Below, in pieces: positions 1 to 9,333 of a stretch of 64,000 nt of DNA. A program made the position numbers and the translations under genes. The notes under the pieces were generated by a model. It searched no databases and was not told the origin of the DNA. It saw only the letters and a list, made by a program, of their open reading frames with translations. This DNA is from Echinicola jeungdonensis (lineage in GTDB: Bacteria; Bacteroidota; Bacteroidia; Cytophagales; Cyclobacteriaceae). The stretch is taken from NCBI RefSeq assembly GCF_030409905.1, contig NZ_JAUFQT010000001.1:580001-644000 (forward strand). The letters run 5' to 3'. Every line of letters begins with the position of its first letter. The stretch's first letter is position 1.

Positions 1-153
1 CTGATTAGATATGGAGTATATACCCGTATAGGAATGCCTGGATTTAATGTTTGGGGGTATTATGGGCTTAATGAGTTTTTTGAAAATGGCCAGGGTCCAT
101 TTGAAACCCAAACAAAACAATTTAATTTTGGTATATCTGTGGCATTATTTTAA
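1..153 (+). CDS. C-terminal end of an outer-membrane beta-barrel protein (partial)
   Basis: The reading frame is open from the first base and stops at TAA 151-153, giving the last 50 residues of a protein that begins outside the window. The tail alternates aromatic and small residues and ends in a terminal Phe (GISVALF), the usual closing strand of Bacteroidota outer-membrane barrels. The family cannot be decided from so short a piece. It converges on the enoyl-CoA hydratase gene and shares a hairpin terminator with it. Confidence 0.6.
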   Translation: MIRYGVYTRIGMPGFNVWGYYGLNEFFENGQGPFETQTKQFNFGISVALF

Positions 154-181
154 GCCAAAATAAAATTGCAAAACTTCTATC

Positions 182-216
182 AGGGCGTAAAATAATCTAC
201 GCCCTTTTATTTTTTC
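182..216. terminator. Bidirectional hairpin terminator
   Basis: Arms AGGGCGTA (182-189) and TACGCCCT (198-205) form an 8-bp stem with an 8-nt loop, followed by a T-rich run on the plus strand. It lies between the partial barrel gene (plus) and the enoyl-CoA hydratase (minus), whose stop codon lies inside it. Confidence 0.75.
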
Positions 217-991
217 CAAAATTTGGGCTTCGTTTTTCATTAAATGCCCTTATCCCTTCTGCAAATTCGTCGGAACTCCCAGCCTTATTCTGGTGCTCGG
301 CCTCCATTTCCAAAACTTGATCCAGGTTCATTTCCAATGATTTATTCAAACCCTGCTTTATAAGCTTTAGGGCCATTTCAGGTGCACTTGAATAATGTTC
401 GACATAGTGCTTTACCAGTTCATCCAACTCCGATGCCTCAACGCACCTGTCCACCAACCCCATTATCTCAGCTTCCTCTCCAAATACCTTCCTTCCAGTG
501 GTTGTCAATTCAAAAGCCTTGGAATATCCAACTCTCCTCAGAAGGAAGAAACTGGTTCCAGCATCCGGAACCAGCCCTATTTGGATAAAATTAAAAGCCA
601 AATAAGCTTCTTTACAAACAAGGACTAAATCCGTTGCCAATGCTAAAGCACAACCCGCCCCTACTGCTGGCCCATTTATTTTTGCAATAACAGGAAGCTT
701 TATGGATCGGATTTTAATAATTAATGGGTTATAATATTTTTTTATAAATTCCTTAATAGGGATGTCTTCATAACTTTCTTTTAACACTTTCAGGTCTTGC
801 CCACTGCAAAAAGCTTTCCCCTCACCGCTTAATACAACACATCTGCATTTGGAGTGATTTTCAACCCTATCAAACGCACTGAACAACTCCATTAACAATT
901 CTTTATGGATCGCATTAAAAATCTCAGGCCTATTCAACCTAATTTCTAACCATTCACCATGGTCAATAAACTTGATATATTTAAAATCCAT
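197..991 (-). CDS. Enoyl-CoA hydratase/isomerase family protein (PaaG-like)
   Basis: 264 residues, the usual size of a single-domain crotonase. The oxyanion-hole motif FCSGQDLK (about residues 61-68) and the second glycine-rich oxyanion segment GPAVGAGCALALATDLVL (about 107-124) are both present, so an active crotonase fold acting on acyl-CoA thioesters is expected. FCSGQDL resembles PaaG-type isomerases, but no phenylacetate genes are nearby, so the substrate is open; fatty-acid or amino-acid degradation is equally possible. It is the last gene of a minus-strand operon behind rpoN and a PAP2-like membrane protein, 3 bp after the latter. Confidence 0.88.
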   Translation of the reverse strand: MDFKYIKFIDHGEWLEIRLNRPEIFNAIHKELLMELFSAFDRVENHSKCRCVVLSGEGKAFCSGQDLKVLKESYEDIPIKEFIKKYYNPLIIKIRSIKLPVIAKINGPAVGAGCALALATDLVLVCKEAYLAFNFIQIGLVPDAGTSFFLLRRVGYSKAFELTTTGRKVFGEEAEIMGLVDRCVEASELDELVKHYVEHYSSAPEMALKLIKQGLNKSLEMNLDQVLEMEAEHQNKAGSSDEFAEGIRAFNEKRSPNFGKNKRA

Positions 992-994
992 TTT

Positions 995-1618
995 CTATAA
1001 CAAAAGGAAATAATAAAATGACACAAAACAAGTGATAAACCCCAAACAAAAACCGCCCAATACCTCCAATGGCCGGTGGGCATTTAAATATAGGCGGGAA
1101 GAGCCTACCAAACCACAGATTAAAATAATCCCTATCAATGGATACAACAATACCTCCGCCTGAAATTTCAAACTGAGAACAACAGTAATTGCAATTAGCC
1201 CGGAAAGACCGGTAATGTGTGCACTTATTTTCCAAAAAAAAGTAATGAAGGTCAGCAAAACGATGGACACAGTTATGGTCAACAAGGTAAATACTACCAA
1301 TTCATCTATATGTATTCTTGCATAAAAATAATATGTCACCACTCCGTAGAATAAGCTGACCATGGAAAAGGGAAGAAACCTTTCTTGCTTGGTCCCCATC
1401 TGGAGGCTAGGGATGGTCCTCATATACCGCATCCCCAATACACTTAATAGGGGAATCAACAGTGTGGACACAATGACCAAAAGCAACATGGAAAACTTTA
1501 TTTCCTCCGGTACTATGGTAGCCTCAGGAATCAAATATAGTAATATTACAAATACCAAAGATGGTACCAATAGCGGTTGGAAAATTATCGAAAGTAAAAG
1601 GGCTAATTTTCGATTCAC
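995..1618 (-). CDS. Polytopic membrane protein with degenerate PAP2 phosphatase motif
   Basis: 207 residues with about six hydrophobic segments, beginning directly with a membrane helix. Near the C-terminus SRLYLNAHRPLEV fits the third PAP2 phosphatase motif (SR-x5-H-x3-D), but the final Asp is Glu. The upstream PAP2 motif with K-x6-RP is not evident. This suggests a diverged PAP2-like membrane protein that may or may not dephosphorylate lipids. The start is GTG at 1618, overlapping the rpoN stop as TAGTG, which implies translational coupling. Confidence 0.7.
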   Translation of the reverse strand: MNRKLALLLSIIFQPLLVPSLVFVILLYLIPEATIVPEEIKFSMLLLVIVSTLLIPLLSVLGMRYMRTIPSLQMGTKQERFLPFSMVSLFYGVVTYYFYARIHIDELVVFTLLTITVSIVLLTFITFFWKISAHITGLSGLIAITVVLSLKFQAEVLLYPLIGIILICGLVGSSRLYLNAHRPLEVLGGFCLGFITCFVSFYYFLLL

Positions 1619-3069
1619 TACAACTCCTTTCTTAATCTTGCAACTGGTATTTGAAGTTGTTCCCGGTATTTAGCTACTGTCCTTCTTGCAATATTATAGC
1701 CCTTTCCATTCAATAATTTAACCAGTTTGTCATCAGAAAGAGGTTTCCTTTTATCCTCCTTATCAACCATTTTCTGCAAAACACTTTTCACCTCACGGTT
1801 ACTCACATCCTCGCCTCCTTCTGTGCTAATCCCCTCGGAAAAGAAATATTTCAGTGGAAAGACCCCAAATTCTGTTTGAACTGCCTTACTATTGGCCACC
1901 CGGGATACCGTGGAAATATCCATGTCAATTCTTTCTGCAATATCCTTAAGGATCATGGGTTTAAGCTTGGTTTCATCACCTTCCTCAAAAAATTCATACT
2001 GGAAATCAAGAATGGCATGCATGGTTTTCAAAAGAGTCTGTTGCCTTTGTTTGATGGCATCAATAAACCATTTAGCAGCATCCAGTTTTTGCTTAACAAA
2101 ACTGACAGTCTCCTTTAATTTTTTATCCTTCTTATCACTTTTGTCATAAGCCTCAAACATTTCGGAATAAGACCGACTAACCCTTAACTCAGGCGCATTT
2201 TTAGCATTTAAGCTAATTTCAGGCTTACCATTGACATTATTCAAGATAAAATCAGGTAGGATATATTGGGTTCTTAACATACCATCCGAGCCTCCTCCAG
2301 GTTTGGGATTGAGCCTGATAATCATATGAATCACCTCCTTTAAGTCTTCTTCATCAATACCGCACTTTTTCAGAATTTTGTCGTAATGCTTTTTGGTAAA
2401 TTCATCAAAGCAGTCATTTACTACCCTAAGGGCTTTTTGTATTCTCGCATCCTCCTGATGCTCTTTCCTTTCCAGTTGAATGATCAAACATTCCTGTAAA
2501 TTTCTGGCTGCAATTCCTGCAGGATCAAAATTCTGGATTTTCCGAAGCACTTCCTCCACTTCATCCAGGTCGGTTTCAACATTCTGGCTAAAAGCCAGAT
2601 CATTGATAATTGCCTCCAAATCCCTGCGGATATAGCCATCACTTTCAATGCTTCCAATTAGCTGTTTTCCGATTATCTTCTGATGGTCATCAAGCTTCAG
2701 GAAATTCAATTGGGAAATCAATTGCTCATGAAGTGAGGTAGCACTGGAAAGTGGGATTTCCCTTTCTTCATCATCAGGGGAATAATTCCCATCTCCCTGC
2801 ATTTTATACCCGCTATAATCATCACTGAGATATTCTTCTATATTGAGGTCTTTCTCCTCCTTATTGTCATCCTCAAAATTTTCCGGGATTTCATCTTCAT
2901 TTTGTTCTCCATTCTCTTCCTTTCCCTCTTCCAAGGCAGGATTAATCTCCAATTCTTCTTCCACCCTAGCCTCCAACTCCGCAGTTGGTACCTGCAACAG
3001 CTTAATAAACTGAATTTGCTGTGGAGACAGTTTTTGAGATAGAACCTGATTTAAATTTAATTTTTGCAT
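1618..3069 (-). CDS. rpoN: RNA polymerase sigma-54 factor
   Basis: 483 residues, full length for sigma-54. Region I is Q- and L-rich (LNLNQVLSQKLSPQQIQFIK), followed by an acidic region II (about residues 45-100), the core-binding domain, the helix-turn-helix and the terminal RpoN box (ARRTVAKYREQL, about 460-471). It binds core RNA polymerase and recognises -24/-12 promoters opened by AAA+ activators; no such activator is in this window. It leads the rpoN/PAP2-like/enoyl-CoA hydratase operon and is divergent from asnS. Confidence 0.97.
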   Translation of the reverse strand: MQKLNLNQVLSQKLSPQQIQFIKLLQVPTAELEARVEEELEINPALEEGKEENGEQNEDEIPENFEDDNKEEKDLNIEEYLSDDYSGYKMQGDGNYSPDDEEREIPLSSATSLHEQLISQLNFLKLDDHQKIIGKQLIGSIESDGYIRRDLEAIINDLAFSQNVETDLDEVEEVLRKIQNFDPAGIAARNLQECLIIQLERKEHQEDARIQKALRVVNDCFDEFTKKHYDKILKKCGIDEEDLKEVIHMIIRLNPKPGGGSDGMLRTQYILPDFILNNVNGKPEISLNAKNAPELRVSRSYSEMFEAYDKSDKKDKKLKETVSFVKQKLDAAKWFIDAIKQRQQTLLKTMHAILDFQYEFFEEGDETKLKPMILKDIAERIDMDISTVSRVANSKAVQTEFGVFPLKYFFSEGISTEGGEDVSNREVKSVLQKMVDKEDKRKPLSDDKLVKLLNGKGYNIARRTVAKYREQLQIPVARLRKEL

Positions 3070-3275
3070 AAAGTATAGGTCCTCAATATAATTATGTATG
3101 CAAGTTACTTAACAAACTTTACACCAACAGGACTAATAACGTCCCTTTCCATATTCAAATTTAGGAAATTAGATCAAAATTTTGATAAAAAGCTTATTAT
3201 ATCGTTTTTTGCATTCCATTTTAGAAATTGTCAACTTCTGGCCCGTTAAGAAATGGGCAAATAAGCAACAAATTT

Positions 3276-4727
3276 ATGGCATTCAACAAAAGATCGAAAA
3301 TCAGGTCAATACTAGAAAAAAAACCTATAGGGGACCAAGTTACTCTAATGGGTTGGGTCAGAACCAAAAGGAGCAATAAAAACATCACATTTATTGCCTT
3401 AAACGATGGCTCTATCATTCAAAACTACCAAATAGTTGCCGATCCGAATGTCATTGATGAAAAAACCCTAAGAAGAATTACCACTGGGGCCAGCATCAAA
3501 GTAACCGGAAAAGTAGTAGCTTCACAGGGAGCAGGCCAGGACTCAGAACTGGTAGCTGAATCCTTGGAAGTCTTAGGGGAAGCTGACCCTGAAAAATATC
3601 CTTTGCAGCCCAAAAAACATTCCCTGGAATTTCTTAGGGAAATCGCCCACTTAAGAATGCGAACCAATACCTTTGGTGCTGTTTTCAGGGTAAGGCATGC
3701 GCTATCATTTGCCATTCACCAATACTTTCACGAAAAAGGATTTTATTATATCCATACCCCAATCATTACCGCTTCAGATGCTGAGGGAGCTGGGGAAACA
3801 TTTAAAGTAACAACCCTGGATCCCAAAAACCCACCGCTAACCCCAGAAGGAGAAATTGATTACAAGGAGGACTTCTTCGAAAGAGAAACCAATCTGACTG
3901 TTTCAGGTCAGCTGGAAGGGGAGTTGGCCGCCATGGCCTTATCTGAGGTGTACACCTTTGGTCCAACCTTCCGGGCAGAGAACTCTAATACCACAAGGCA
4001 TTTGGCTGAGTTTTGGATGATTGAACCGGAAATGGCTTTTTATGATGCCGAGGACAACCAAGATCTTGCTGAGGATTTCCTAAAATACATCATCAAATAC
4101 GCCTTGGAAAATTCTCCAAAAGACCTTGCCTTTTTGGATAAAAGGGCTTCGGATGAAAATGCAAAAAAACCCGCCAATGAAAGAAGCGAAATGGGACTTT
4201 TGGAGAGGTTGAAATTTATTATTGATAACGAATTTGAAAGGATCACCTATACTGAGGCTATTGAAATCCTGAAAAAGTCAAAACCCAACAAAAAGAAAAA
4301 GTTCAAATACCTTATCGAAGAATGGGGGGCAGACTTGCAATCAGAGCATGAGAGATTCCTGGTAGAAAAGCATTTTAAAAAGCCAGTGATCATCACCGAT
4401 TATCCAAAGGACATCAAAGCTTTCTATATGAAGCAAAATGAGGATGACAAAACTGTAGCTGCCATGGATATTCTATTCCCAGGCATTGGGGAAATTGTTG
4501 GTGGTAGTCAAAGGGAGGATAATATGGAAAAACTCACCTGTAGGATGGGCCAGCTGGACATTAGTGAGGAGGAACTATTCTGGTACCTGGATACACGTCG
4601 TTTTGGAAGTGTTCCCCATTCAGGATTTGGGCTTGGTTTTGAAAGAATGGTTCAATTTGTAACTGGAATGGGCAACATCAGAGATGTCATCGCCTTCCCC
4701 AGAACCCCTGGAAGTGCTGAATTCTAA
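3276..4727 (+). CDS. asnS: Asparaginyl-tRNA synthetase
   Basis: Charges tRNA-Asn with asparagine in the cytoplasm. The frame is open from 3228, but the second ATG at 3276 (MAFNKRSKI) gives the normal family N-terminus and 483 residues. The OB-fold anticodon domain contains [11 protein letters not shown] and IALNDGS; the class II catalytic core shows motif 2 ([13 protein letters not shown], ending in AEFWMIEPE) and motif 3 ([10 protein letters not shown], followed by [14 protein letters not shown]). Presence of AsnRS means Asn-tRNA is made directly. It is transcribed alone and followed by a strong terminator. Confidence 0.97.
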   Translation: MAFNKRSKIRSILEKKPIGDQVTLMGWVRTKRSNKNITFIALNDGSIIQNYQIVADPNVIDEKTLRRITTGASIKVTGKVVASQGAGQDSELVAESLEVLGEADPEKYPLQPKKHSLEFLREIAHLRMRTNTFGAVFRVRHALSFAIHQYFHEKGFYYIHTPIITASDAEGAGETFKVTTLDPKNPPLTPEGEIDYKEDFFERETNLTVSGQLEGELAAMALSEVYTFGPTFRAENSNTTRHLAEFWMIEPEMAFYDAEDNQDLAEDFLKYIIKYALENSPKDLAFLDKRASDENAKKPANERSEMGLLERLKFIIDNEFERITYTEAIEILKKSKPNKKKKFKYLIEEWGADLQSEHERFLVEKHFKKPVIITDYPKDIKAFYMKQNEDDKTVAAMDILFPGIGEIVGGSQREDNMEKLTCRMGQLDISEEELFWYLDTRRFGSVPHSGFGLGFERMVQFVTGMGNIRDVIAFPRTPGSAEF

Positions 4728-4743
4728 AAGTGAATTAAATAAC

Positions 4744-4781
4744 AAAAAAAGCCAATTCAATTTAAGAATTGGCTTTTTTTG
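4744..4781 (+). terminator. Rho-independent terminator of asnS
   Basis: GCCAATTC (4751-4758) pairs with GAATTGGC (4766-4773) around a 7-nt loop, with an A run before and a run of seven T after the stem. Confidence 0.88.
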
Positions 4782-4949
4782 TTATAGATTTCTTCACCCA
4801 TATCAATATGAAACCTCTCCAATAGAACCTTAGCTTAAAACCTGGGCGCATTCCTGTTCAACCCTTAATTTATAAATACTTAATCCTTCCTGGAATGGAC
4901 ATTTTTCAAAAATAAAATCAACCATCAATAAGGAAGGTTTTCATCTTTT

Positions 4950-6449
4950 CTAATGGATTCCCAATTGTAAATAGGTCTGCGGAATTTTTGCAATAATATC
5001 CGAGGCAATCGTTCCTCTCCTGTTTACCTTTCCTGCCAATTCCCCAGCTAAACCATGATGATAGACCCCGCAAAATGCAGCTTCTTTGGGCGAATAACCT
5101 TGCCCCAGGAAAGACGTAATCATGCCTGTGAGAACGTCCCCAGCACCTCCAGTGGCCAAATAAGCATTGCCAGAGGAATTAAAGTTTAGGGTACCGTCAG
5201 GACAGGCGATCAAACTATGAGCCCCTTTCAAAATTATAGTACATTGAAATTTTTCAACAAATTCAGCCACCTTATCAACCCTTTCCCTTTGATGGGCACA
5301 AGCACCAGCCAGTCTTTCAAACTCTTTTAAATGAGGGGTTAGGATAATATTGTGCCCTAACATGTTCAATAAGTGGGGATGTGAGGCCAGTAAATTGATT
5401 CCATCTGCATCAATCACCATCGGCCCTTTATATAATTTCAATAGTTCCTCCAACATAATAGCAGTTTTGGAATGTTGGCCCATGCCGGGCCCTACCCCTA
5501 AGGCATCATAACGGGTCAGATTATCAGGAGGGTATTCATCCAAATAATGATCCTGTTCGGAAACCTCCACCATGGCTTCGGGAAGTGAAGATTGAAGCAC
5601 TTGGATACCACACCTGGGAACAAAACAAGAAACCAAACCACTGCCGGTTCTTAATGCTGCCTCAGAAGCCATACGGACTGCTCCCATTTTCCCATAGCTC
5701 CCGCCAATTAGCATTACCTTTCCGAAATTTCCTTTGTGACTAAACCGGTCAAAGGATTTATGCAATTCAGGAATATCCTTTTTTTCCAGATAATACATTT
5801 TTGGTTCAAAGGTTTCAAAGTAATCAGGACTTATCCCTATATCCTTTATCACCAATTCACCTGTGTAAGAAGCGTGCTCAGGGAAAAGCAGGGCCATCTT
5901 GGGAAATTGAAAACTAACGGTAAACATGGCTTTAAATGCCTCTCCCTCCAAAATTTCATCCGAGGGCAAACCGGTAGGCATATCAATGGCTATTCTTTTA
6001 GCCGGAAAGTTATTCAGCCTTTTTATCAGGTCTAAATACGCCCCTTCGAGTGGACGGTTGATACCAACACCCAATACTCCATCAATTATTACTTTTGCCT
6101 TCCAATTTTCCCAATTGACATTTTCAACTAATTGGACAGGTATGGCTTCTGGTAAAACTTCATGATTCAATTTAAAATCCTTGGACCCATTGGCCGGATC
6201 ACCCATGATAAAAACTTTAACGGAATATCCCCTCTCCCAAAGCAATCGGGAAATGGCCATACCATCCCCCCCATTATTACCTGTTCCACAAAAAACTGCC
6301 AAATCATTTTCAGGACTAATCTGTTCTACAAACCAGTCACAAAATGCCAGAGCAGCTTGCTCCATTAACTTGTATGAAGTTATGCCTTTATCTTTAATAA
6401 ATGCGGCATCCAGTTCTTTAACGGATTTTCCAGGTATGATTTGTTGCAT
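4950..6449 (-). CDS. nnr: Bifunctional NAD(P)H-hydrate epimerase / ADP-dependent dehydratase
   Basis: 499 residues matching the fused two-domain repair enzyme. The N-terminal YjeF-like domain (about 1-215; FCGTGNNGGDGMAISRLL) epimerises damaged NAD(P)H hydrates, and the C-terminal ribokinase-like domain (about 235-495; VMLIGGSYGKMGAV, ILKGAHSLI, ATGGAGDVLTGMI) dehydrates the S-form using ADP. Cytoplasmic metabolite repair. The gene starts 9 bp after the MFS transporter stop, so the two are probably cotranscribed. Confidence 0.95.
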   Translation of the reverse strand: MQQIIPGKSVKELDAAFIKDKGITSYKLMEQAALAFCDWFVEQISPENDLAVFCGTGNNGGDGMAISRLLWERGYSVKVFIMGDPANGSKDFKLNHEVLPEAIPVQLVENVNWENWKAKVIIDGVLGVGINRPLEGAYLDLIKRLNNFPAKRIAIDMPTGLPSDEILEGEAFKAMFTVSFQFPKMALLFPEHASYTGELVIKDIGISPDYFETFEPKMYYLEKKDIPELHKSFDRFSHKGNFGKVMLIGGSYGKMGAVRMASEAALRTGSGLVSCFVPRCGIQVLQSSLPEAMVEVSEQDHYLDEYPPDNLTRYDALGVGPGMGQHSKTAIMLEELLKLYKGPMVIDADGINLLASHPHLLNMLGHNIILTPHLKEFERLAGACAHQRERVDKVAEFVEKFQCTIILKGAHSLIACPDGTLNFNSSGNAYLATGGAGDVLTGMITSFLGQGYSPKEAAFCGVYHHGLAGELAGKVNRRGTIASDIIAKIPQTYLQLGIH

Positions 6450-6458
6450 GATTAAAGT

Positions 6459-7772
6459 TTATGTCTCCACCAATTTCATTTTGGGAACCTTAACCAAAAT
6501 AAGAAAACCTAAGCCAACAATAAAGAAGGAAGCCAACATTAAAGAATTATTTCTCATACTACCTGTGAGTTGTTCTATCAAGCCATATGAAAATGTTCCC
6601 AAGACAATGGCCACTTTTTCGGTGACATCATAAAAACTAAAATAAGAAGCATGGTCTATGGTGTTTCCAGGGATCAATTTGGAAAAAGTGGATCTGGATT
6701 GGGATTGAATTCCTCCCATAACAAGGCCAACCACAAATGCCAAAATATAAAATTCGGTTTCGGTATAGACCATGTAGGCAGCCCCACAGACTCCTGTCCA
6801 TATTATTACCATGGTTATTAAGGAGAATTGATTCCCCAATTTTTGGGACATAAATGCAAAAAAGTAACTTCCCAGGATGGCAACGATTTGAATAATCAAA
6901 ATGGTAAGTATCAATTTATCACCAGCCAATTGAAGCTCCTTCTCCCCAAAGGTAGCTGCCATATACATCACGGTTTGGACTCCCATGCTGTAAAACAAAA
7001 AGGCTGACAAAAACCCTTTAATGTTGGGCATCTTTTTTACCTCATGGAAAACTTGGCGAATTTCCCTGTATCCGTTCCACAATAAGGAACTTGTGATTTC
7101 CCTTTTAAAGGGATTATCAGGCAAAAATTTAAAGGGGATTTGAGAAAAACCAATCCACCAAAGTCCGGTAATTAGAAAAGACCAACGGGCTGCCTGTCCT
7201 CCATCTTCCAAGAAAAACCATTCCGGAAATTGAACCATCAAAAGGTTAACAATTAAAAGCAATACACTTCCTAAATATCCCAAAGCAAAACCTTTGGCAC
7301 TAAGCATATCATATTCTTTTGGTTTACTGATTTCAGGAAGGAAACCGTTATAGAAGACTATACTTCCCGCATATCCTATACTTGCCAACATGCTACAAAT
7401 AATTCCCCACTCTAGGTTTGGCCCATTAAAGAAAAACAACCCCATACAGGAAAGCCCCCCCATATAGGCGAACAATTTCATAAAGAGCAATTTCTTTCCA
7501 CCCGCATCAGCCATTCCCGATAATAATGGAGAGATTAAAGCTATAACCAAAAAGGAAAATGAAATGGACCAGGAATACAGCACCGTATTTTCCACATGAA
7601 AACCAAAAAAGGATACTATCTCCCCAGTTTCAGATGCTGCCCTGGTTACATTGTTATAATAAACAGGAAAAATAGTAGAGGTAATTACTAAACTATAAAC
7701 GGAATTGGCCCAATCATACATGGACCAGGCCCATTTTACTTTTTTTGGAGAATGTTTAAGTTGGTTTTTCAT
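6459..7772 (-). CDS. MFS transporter, UMF1 (Atg22-like) family
   Basis: 437 residues with about 12 hydrophobic segments. The N-terminus WAWSMYDWANSVYSLVITS is the hallmark of UMF1/Atg22-like permeases, and GIQSQSRSTFSKLIP is the matching C-terminal half motif. The substrate of bacterial members is unknown; Atg22 exports amino acids from the vacuole. It lies just below the terminator of the exbB/exbD operon and 9 bp before nnr. Confidence 0.88.
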   Translation of the reverse strand: MKNQLKHSPKKVKWAWSMYDWANSVYSLVITSTIFPVYYNNVTRAASETGEIVSFFGFHVENTVLYSWSISFSFLVIALISPLLSGMADAGGKKLLFMKLFAYMGGLSCMGLFFFNGPNLEWGIICSMLASIGYAGSIVFYNGFLPEISKPKEYDMLSAKGFALGYLGSVLLLIVNLLMVQFPEWFFLEDGGQAARWSFLITGLWWIGFSQIPFKFLPDNPFKREITSSLLWNGYREIRQVFHEVKKMPNIKGFLSAFLFYSMGVQTVMYMAATFGEKELQLAGDKLILTILIIQIVAILGSYFFAFMSQKLGNQFSLITMVIIWTGVCGAAYMVYTETEFYILAFVVGLVMGGIQSQSRSTFSKLIPGNTIDHASYFSFYDVTEKVAIVLGTFSYGLIEQLTGSMRNNSLMLASFFIVGLGFLILVKVPKMKLVET

Positions 7773-7784
7773 TATTATTAAGAC

Positions 7785-7820
7785 AAAAAAAAAAGCTACC
7801 CCGGAAAGGGATAGCTTTTT
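7785..7820 (-). terminator. Terminator of the exbB/exbD operon
   Basis: Read on the minus strand, AAAGCTATCCC pairs with GGGGTAGCTTT (one mismatch) around a short loop, followed by a run of about ten T. It separates the proton-channel operon from the MFS transporter, whose start codon is only 13 bp downstream; that gene therefore depends on read-through or on a promoter overlapping the hairpin. Confidence 0.8.
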
Positions 7821-7837
7821 GTTAGATTAATTTATGA

Positions 7838-8305
7838 TTATTCAGGCCCTTGTTTCCCAGTAGATGCATATAAAATCTTCCGGGCATCCGCCTGTCTTAG
7901 TTCCCACTGAATATCAGCTATAGGTCCCATTTTCACATCCCGGTCAGCTTTAAGGGAAATGGTAATCTGATCCCTTTCCACTTCCGACAAGTTATCTTTT
8001 TCCTGGTTTACCCACCTGATGATGTCATTGGTGGTAATCAATGCATCATTGGCTTGAATCCTTGGTTCAGTACCGTACAAGCTTGTATTTTTGGGTTTTC
8101 CTACATAGAGATAAGAAATCAGGGACTTCTTTTCCAATTTCTGTAATTGGGTTGCTTGAGGGAGACTTTGTTCTACCAAAATTTCCTGTTCTCTCAAAAC
8201 GGTTGTTACCATGAAAAAGAAAAGAAGCATAAAGATAATATCAGGTAACGCTGAGGTTGGGATATTCTCTTCGGTTTTCGATTTTTTCTTAAACTTACCC
8301 ATCAT
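7838..8305 (-). CDS. ExbD/TolR-family biopolymer transport protein (second copy)
   Basis: 155 residues: short cytoplasmic tail rich in Lys, one transmembrane helix (about 20-42) carrying the conserved Asp22 (LPDIIFMLLFFFMVTT), then a periplasmic domain. ExbD/TolR proteins form the moving dimer inside an ExbB/TolQ pentamer and convert proton flow into work on TonB or Tol partners. Its start overlaps the stop of the first exbD by one base. No TonB is visible in the window, so the energised partner is unknown. Confidence 0.9.
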   Translation of the reverse strand: MMGKFKKKSKTEENIPTSALPDIIFMLLFFFMVTTVLREQEILVEQSLPQATQLQKLEKKSLISYLYVGKPKNTSLYGTEPRIQANDALITTNDIIRWVNQEKDNLSEVERDQITISLKADRDVKMGPIADIQWELRQADARKILYASTGKQGPE

Positions 8306-8940
8306 TACTCACCTCCTGTTTTATCTGGTTCAGCAATAGAAATGGCCATAGGTATATTTTCCTTACCTCTTTCCAATAATTCTTTTTCAGCTGCAGATCT
8401 ACTGGACAATGCCCTGTATTCATCTGCGGATAATCCTACCCTTTCAGCATAAATTTCAAAATATGCCTTTTTCACCAAGTCCAAAACTTCCAGGTAAAGC
8501 TCATAGCTAGTACCTCGATTGGTTTTAATAGAAACCACCGCTTCATTGGGGTGGTCGGATGAATTAGGATCCCTTTGGGCAATTCCCTTTAGAGAAGGGG
8601 GAAGGCTATTGTAAAGTTCAATATTTTCCTGGTCTGGATTTCCGAAGTTCATCACAAACTCCTTGATTTCCTGCCCCAGTCCTTCAGTATTTTCTCTAAA
8701 ATCATCCTCCACCAACAACTGGTCGTTGGAGTTGATCAATATTTTGAAAATATTTCTCTCGTTCTTTTTAACGTCGGGTGGTGGAACATTAGGATCTTGC
8801 TTAGGAGGCAGGATATTGGTTATCCCTTTATCTGAAGCAATAGTTGTGGTAACAAGAAAGAAGATAAGCAGCAAGAAGGCGATATCCGCCATGGAACCTG
8901 CATTTACCTCCTGACTCATTCGGTTTTTCTTTCTTGCCAT
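8305..8940 (-). CDS. ExbD/TolR-family biopolymer transport protein (first copy)
   Basis: 211 residues, longer than classic ExbD (about 140). Basic N-terminus, then the membrane helix with conserved Asp19 (SMADIAFLLLIFFLVTT), then an extended periplasmic domain with a polar insert (about 75-120). Paired with the shorter ExbD downstream it could form a heterodimer in the ExbB pore. It begins 6 bp after the stop of the small membrane protein, within the same operon. Confidence 0.9.
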   Translation of the reverse strand: MARKKNRMSQEVNAGSMADIAFLLLIFFLVTTTIASDKGITNILPPKQDPNVPPPDVKKNERNIFKILINSNDQLLVEDDFRENTEGLGQEIKEFVMNFGNPDQENIELYNSLPPSLKGIAQRDPNSSDHPNEAVVSIKTNRGTSYELYLEVLDLVKKAYFEIYAERVGLSADEYRALSSRSAAEKELLERGKENIPMAISIAEPDKTGGE

Positions 8941-8946
8941 TATAAC

Positions 8947-9276
8947 TTACTTTAACAGTTTATTAAACTCCGTAATTACAATTCCGATCAAAGACAATCC
9001 GAATAATAAATACGTGGTAATCAACACGCCTCCAACCATTTTGGAGGTACCTGGGGTCAAGTTAAATGGTTTAACGGCATATTTTGGAAGTACTTCATCA
9101 CTGGATATACTATAAGCAATCAAGAACAAAACCAAAACTCCTAATACGCCGACTCCGATTTTAACCAAACTTTGGGGGTTGTCTATAGACTTGATCAGGG
9201 GCATGATGATTGCAGCAATCAAGCCCAGACCTATCAATAGGTACCCAACTCCTAACATAATATCGAATGAATCCAT
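8947..9276 (-). CDS. Small conserved membrane protein of the ExbB/ExbD operon
   Basis: 109 residues with three predicted helices (about 7-28, 38-58 and 82-104). No named family is recognised. The position between exbB and exbD, 57 bp after exbB and 6 bp before exbD, is a common Bacteroidota arrangement and suggests an accessory subunit of the proton-driven complex; that role is inferred from context only. Confidence 0.8.
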   Translation of the reverse strand: MDSFDIMLGVGYLLIGLGLIAAIIMPLIKSIDNPQSLVKIGVGVLGVLVLFLIAYSISSDEVLPKYAVKPFNLTPGTSKMVGGVLITTYLLFGLSLIGIVITEFNKLLK

Positions 9277-9333
9277 ATTGTTTTTCTTCTTTGGTTTAAA
9301 GATTAATTAATCAAAGCCACAAGGCCGGTCCAA

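Noticed and set aside
3228..3275. Upstream in-frame start for asnS
   Set aside because: The additional 16 residues are not family-like; the ATG at 3276 gives the usual N-terminus.
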